Positions 63,751 to 64,000 of a stretch of DNA of 64,000 nt are shown in pieces. The notes under the pieces are model-generated. The model was not told where the DNA came from, did not search any database, and saw only the letters and a program-made list of their open reading frames with translations. The stretch's first letter is position 1; each line of letters begins with the position of its first letter. Position numbers and translations under genes: made by a program. This stretch comes from an uncultured Tenacibaculum sp. (GTDB taxonomy: Bacteria; Bacteroidota; Bacteroidia; Flavobacteriales; Flavobacteriaceae): the NCBI GenBank assembly GCA_947492185.1, contig CANLMR010000001.1:372001-436000 (forward strand). Direction: 5' to 3'.

Positions 63751-64000
63751 TAAAATCTACTGTTTTTTAATAATCTTTGAATTTTTACTCCAATCCAAAA
63801 GAGGAATTATTTTTATAATTATTCTTGTTTTGTAGATTTTAGTGTTCGATATGCTCTTTTAATTCTACAGTTTCCTTTTCCCTGATTCTATCATTATAAT
63901 CATAACGATATTACTTGATTTATTTAATCCTTACTAGGATATTAAAATAACCTTATCTAGGTTTATAATAAATTGAAATAGTATTTTGTAATTCATTCTT

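Overview
The window looks like a chromosome segment of a low-GC marine member of Flavobacteriaceae (Bacteroidota), possibly Tenacibaculum or a relative; the genus is inference. The evidence is: promoters of the Bacteroidota type (TTG, 19 bases, TAnnTTTG), a type IX secretion (T9SS) sorting tail, paired DUF6443/RHS proteins, a three-gene sdhCAB operon with a single-subunit cytochrome b, a Schlafen-type AlbA protein, few Shine-Dalgarno motifs and strong A/T codon bias. I saw no rRNA, tRNA or CRISPR array.

Layout. 1-12.3 kb is one strand of tightly overlapping surface-polysaccharide genes: methyltransferase (cut by the left edge), GDP-fucose synthesis (gmd, fcl), flippase, FkbM methyltransferase, two GT2 and two GT4 glycosyltransferases, two polymerase/ligase-type membrane proteins and an initiating sugar-phosphate transferase. 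purD follows. 13.7-21.9 kb is a two-gene RHS polymorphic-toxin operon ending in a variable toxin-like tail and a small acidic immunity candidate. 21.9-24.5 kb is a repeat island: a REP-associated tyrosine transposase (RAYT) with four REP-like palindromes, two flanking 104-base direct repeats, an orphan secreted protein and three tandem 184-base repeats.

24.6-42.3 kb is mostly housekeeping: exonuclease/GIY-YIG protein, PhoB/PhoR-like pair, T9SS cargo, AlbA_2 protein, aldo/keto reductase and SDR, two lipoproteins, DAO oxidoreductase with a Gre-like partner, an orphan ABC ATPase, M13 and S9 peptidases, thioredoxin. A probable small RNA with its own promoter and terminator sits before nrdB-nrdA. 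46.3-47.2 kb carries a Panacea-type antitoxin overlapping a two-helix membrane protein, a likely toxin-antitoxin pair. dgt, DUF3109, MarC, a short flavoprotein, a LytT/LytS-type pair, a thioredoxin/TPR protein, a DUF1573 protein and sdhCAB follow.

58.5-64 kb is accessory: two adjacent phage-tail-fibre-like proteins sharing a duplicated N-terminal module, an AraC regulator, and three small peptides with 23-residue double-glycine-type leaders, at least two of them behind a shared upstream block, plus a hydrophobic 87-residue peptide. This looks like a secreted-peptide (bacteriocin or RiPP-like) locus whose export genes would lie beyond the right edge. The most promising undescribed systems are this peptide locus, the RHS toxin tail with its immunity candidate, and the Panacea/membrane-protein pair.
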